A DNA stretch of 6,775 bases from Eubacteriales bacterium (lineage in GTDB: Bacteria; Bacillota; Clostridia; Oscillospirales; CAG-272): contig JAQVWU010000162.1 in the NCBI GenBank assembly GCA_028709565.1, positions 1 to 6,775 on the forward strand. Direction: 5' to 3'. Position numbers and translations under genes: made by a program. Shown here piece after piece: positions 6,526 through 6,775 of this stretch. Within the stretch, counting starts at the first letter, position 1, and each line of letters starts with the position of its first letter. A model generated the notes under the pieces. It was given only the letters and a program-made list of their open reading frames with translations. It was not told the DNA's origin and did not search any database.

Positions 6526-6555
6526 CATGTGGAGACGGTAGTATCTTTGTCCCAC
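6526..6555 (+). other. Putative attachment-site junction (att) at the 3' end of rlmD
   Basis: The 6526-6552 stretch encodes HVETVVSLS, the conserved end of RlmD. Immediately after it the sequence stops resembling the family and becomes AT-rich. The 3' end of rlmD/rum is an established integration site for integrative and conjugative elements in streptococci, and the recombination core there lies in this same HVE-encoding segment. The exact core cannot be set without the other element end. Confidence 0.5.
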
Positions 6556-6775
6556 AAAAATGCAGACACTCATATCAACGTAAATGTGGAGTTTGGTGAT
6601 GAAGAAGGACAGATTCCCATTGATGAGATAGCGAGAAAAGCTGAAGAATATAGACCAAGCGAAAGAGTTACCTATAAAATGATACAAGAGTATATAGAAA
6701 GTAAGTATGAGTTTAAAGTGCATACTTCTTATATAGCAGAGGTGAAAAGGGACTTGGGATTGCCAATGTATGATG
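6553..6775. mobile_element. Left end of a putative integrated mobile element (partial)
   Basis: G+C drops from about 62% (6301-6420, hand count) to about 37% (6541-6775), and codon use changes from CGC/CGG/CTG to AGA/ATA/GAA. The change coincides with the end of the RlmD family sequence. No integrase, inverted repeat or transfer gene is inside the window, so the element type is unknown. The only coding content visible is the in-frame tail. Confidence 0.5.

Larger units (their letters stand above)
6472..6775 (+). pseudogene. Displaced C-terminal end of rlmD fused in frame to a foreign tail (partial, runs off the window)
   Basis: The frame beginning after TGA 6469-6471 is open to the window end. 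It first encodes the missing RlmD C-terminus: YSMGTVTP, IDMFPGTGHVETVV, then SLSH at 6544-6555. ATG 6484 or 6508 could start a separate product. If one base is restored near 6473-6477, the Glu in HVE (codon 6532-6534) falls 35 residues after Cys392, matching the Cys389-Glu424 spacing I recall for E. coli RumA. From about 6553 the frame continues for 74 further residues that are not part of core RlmD: an acidic linker (VNVEFGDEEG), then a helical basic segment (VTYKMIQEYIESKYEF, VHTSYIAEVKRDLGLPMYD) that could be a small winged-helix or helix-turn-helix domain. I recall similar tails on clostridial proteins annotated RlmD; this cannot be verified here. Confidence 0.75.

Noticed and set aside
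6088..6723. Minus-strand open frame of 211 codons across the rlmD end and the foreign tail
   Set aside because: The plus strand carries conserved methyltransferase motifs and the continuous tail; the minus frame crosses the composition boundary and shows no family features.

Overview
The window looks like chromosomal DNA from an anaerobic, Gram-positive clostridium of the Clostridia/Oscillospirales type. The pointers are an S-layer-homology (SLH) surface protein, a clostridial-style heterodimeric ABC-exporter half, sigma-A-like promoters with purine-rich ribosome binding sites, and an RlmD/RlmCD-type rRNA methyltransferase. This assignment is inference from gene families, not from a search.

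Layout. Bases 1-180 hold the 3' end of a plus-strand gene, possibly a solute-binding lipoprotein. Its stop codon directly abuts the stop codon of a convergent minus-strand gene (181-1896), which encodes one half of a heterodimeric ABC exporter with a degenerate ATPase site. A 302-bp divergent control region follows (1897-2198). It contains one good promoter in each direction, a perfect 10-bp inverted repeat, phased short repeats and a 5'-UTR hairpin. The control region drives a 957-residue, cysteine-free SLH-domain surface protein (2199-5072), which ends at a strong intrinsic terminator (5101-5130). A separate promoter (5159-5187) then drives an rlmD-type 23S rRNA uracil-C5 methyltransferase (from 5255).

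The most interesting part is the right end. The methyltransferase frame stops at 6496, before the conserved C-terminal motif that carries the catalytic base. That motif is present immediately downstream, but in the -1 frame. After it (about 6553) the same frame runs open to the end of the window into a tail that is not part of the core enzyme. There the base composition falls from about 62% G+C (6301-6420, hand count) to about 37% (6541-6775), and codon use shifts to AGA, ATA and GAA. I read this as the boundary of an integrated mobile element that entered the 3' end of rlmD and supplies a new C-terminus, combined with a one-base frame break just upstream. The start of the same gene also carries a 13-bp sequence repeated with a 14-bp period, which moves the apparent Shine-Dalgarno sequence away from the true start and creates a short leader frame.

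The genes do not form one operon. Each complete gene appears to have its own promoter. No tRNA, rRNA, CRISPR array or complete insertion sequence is visible.
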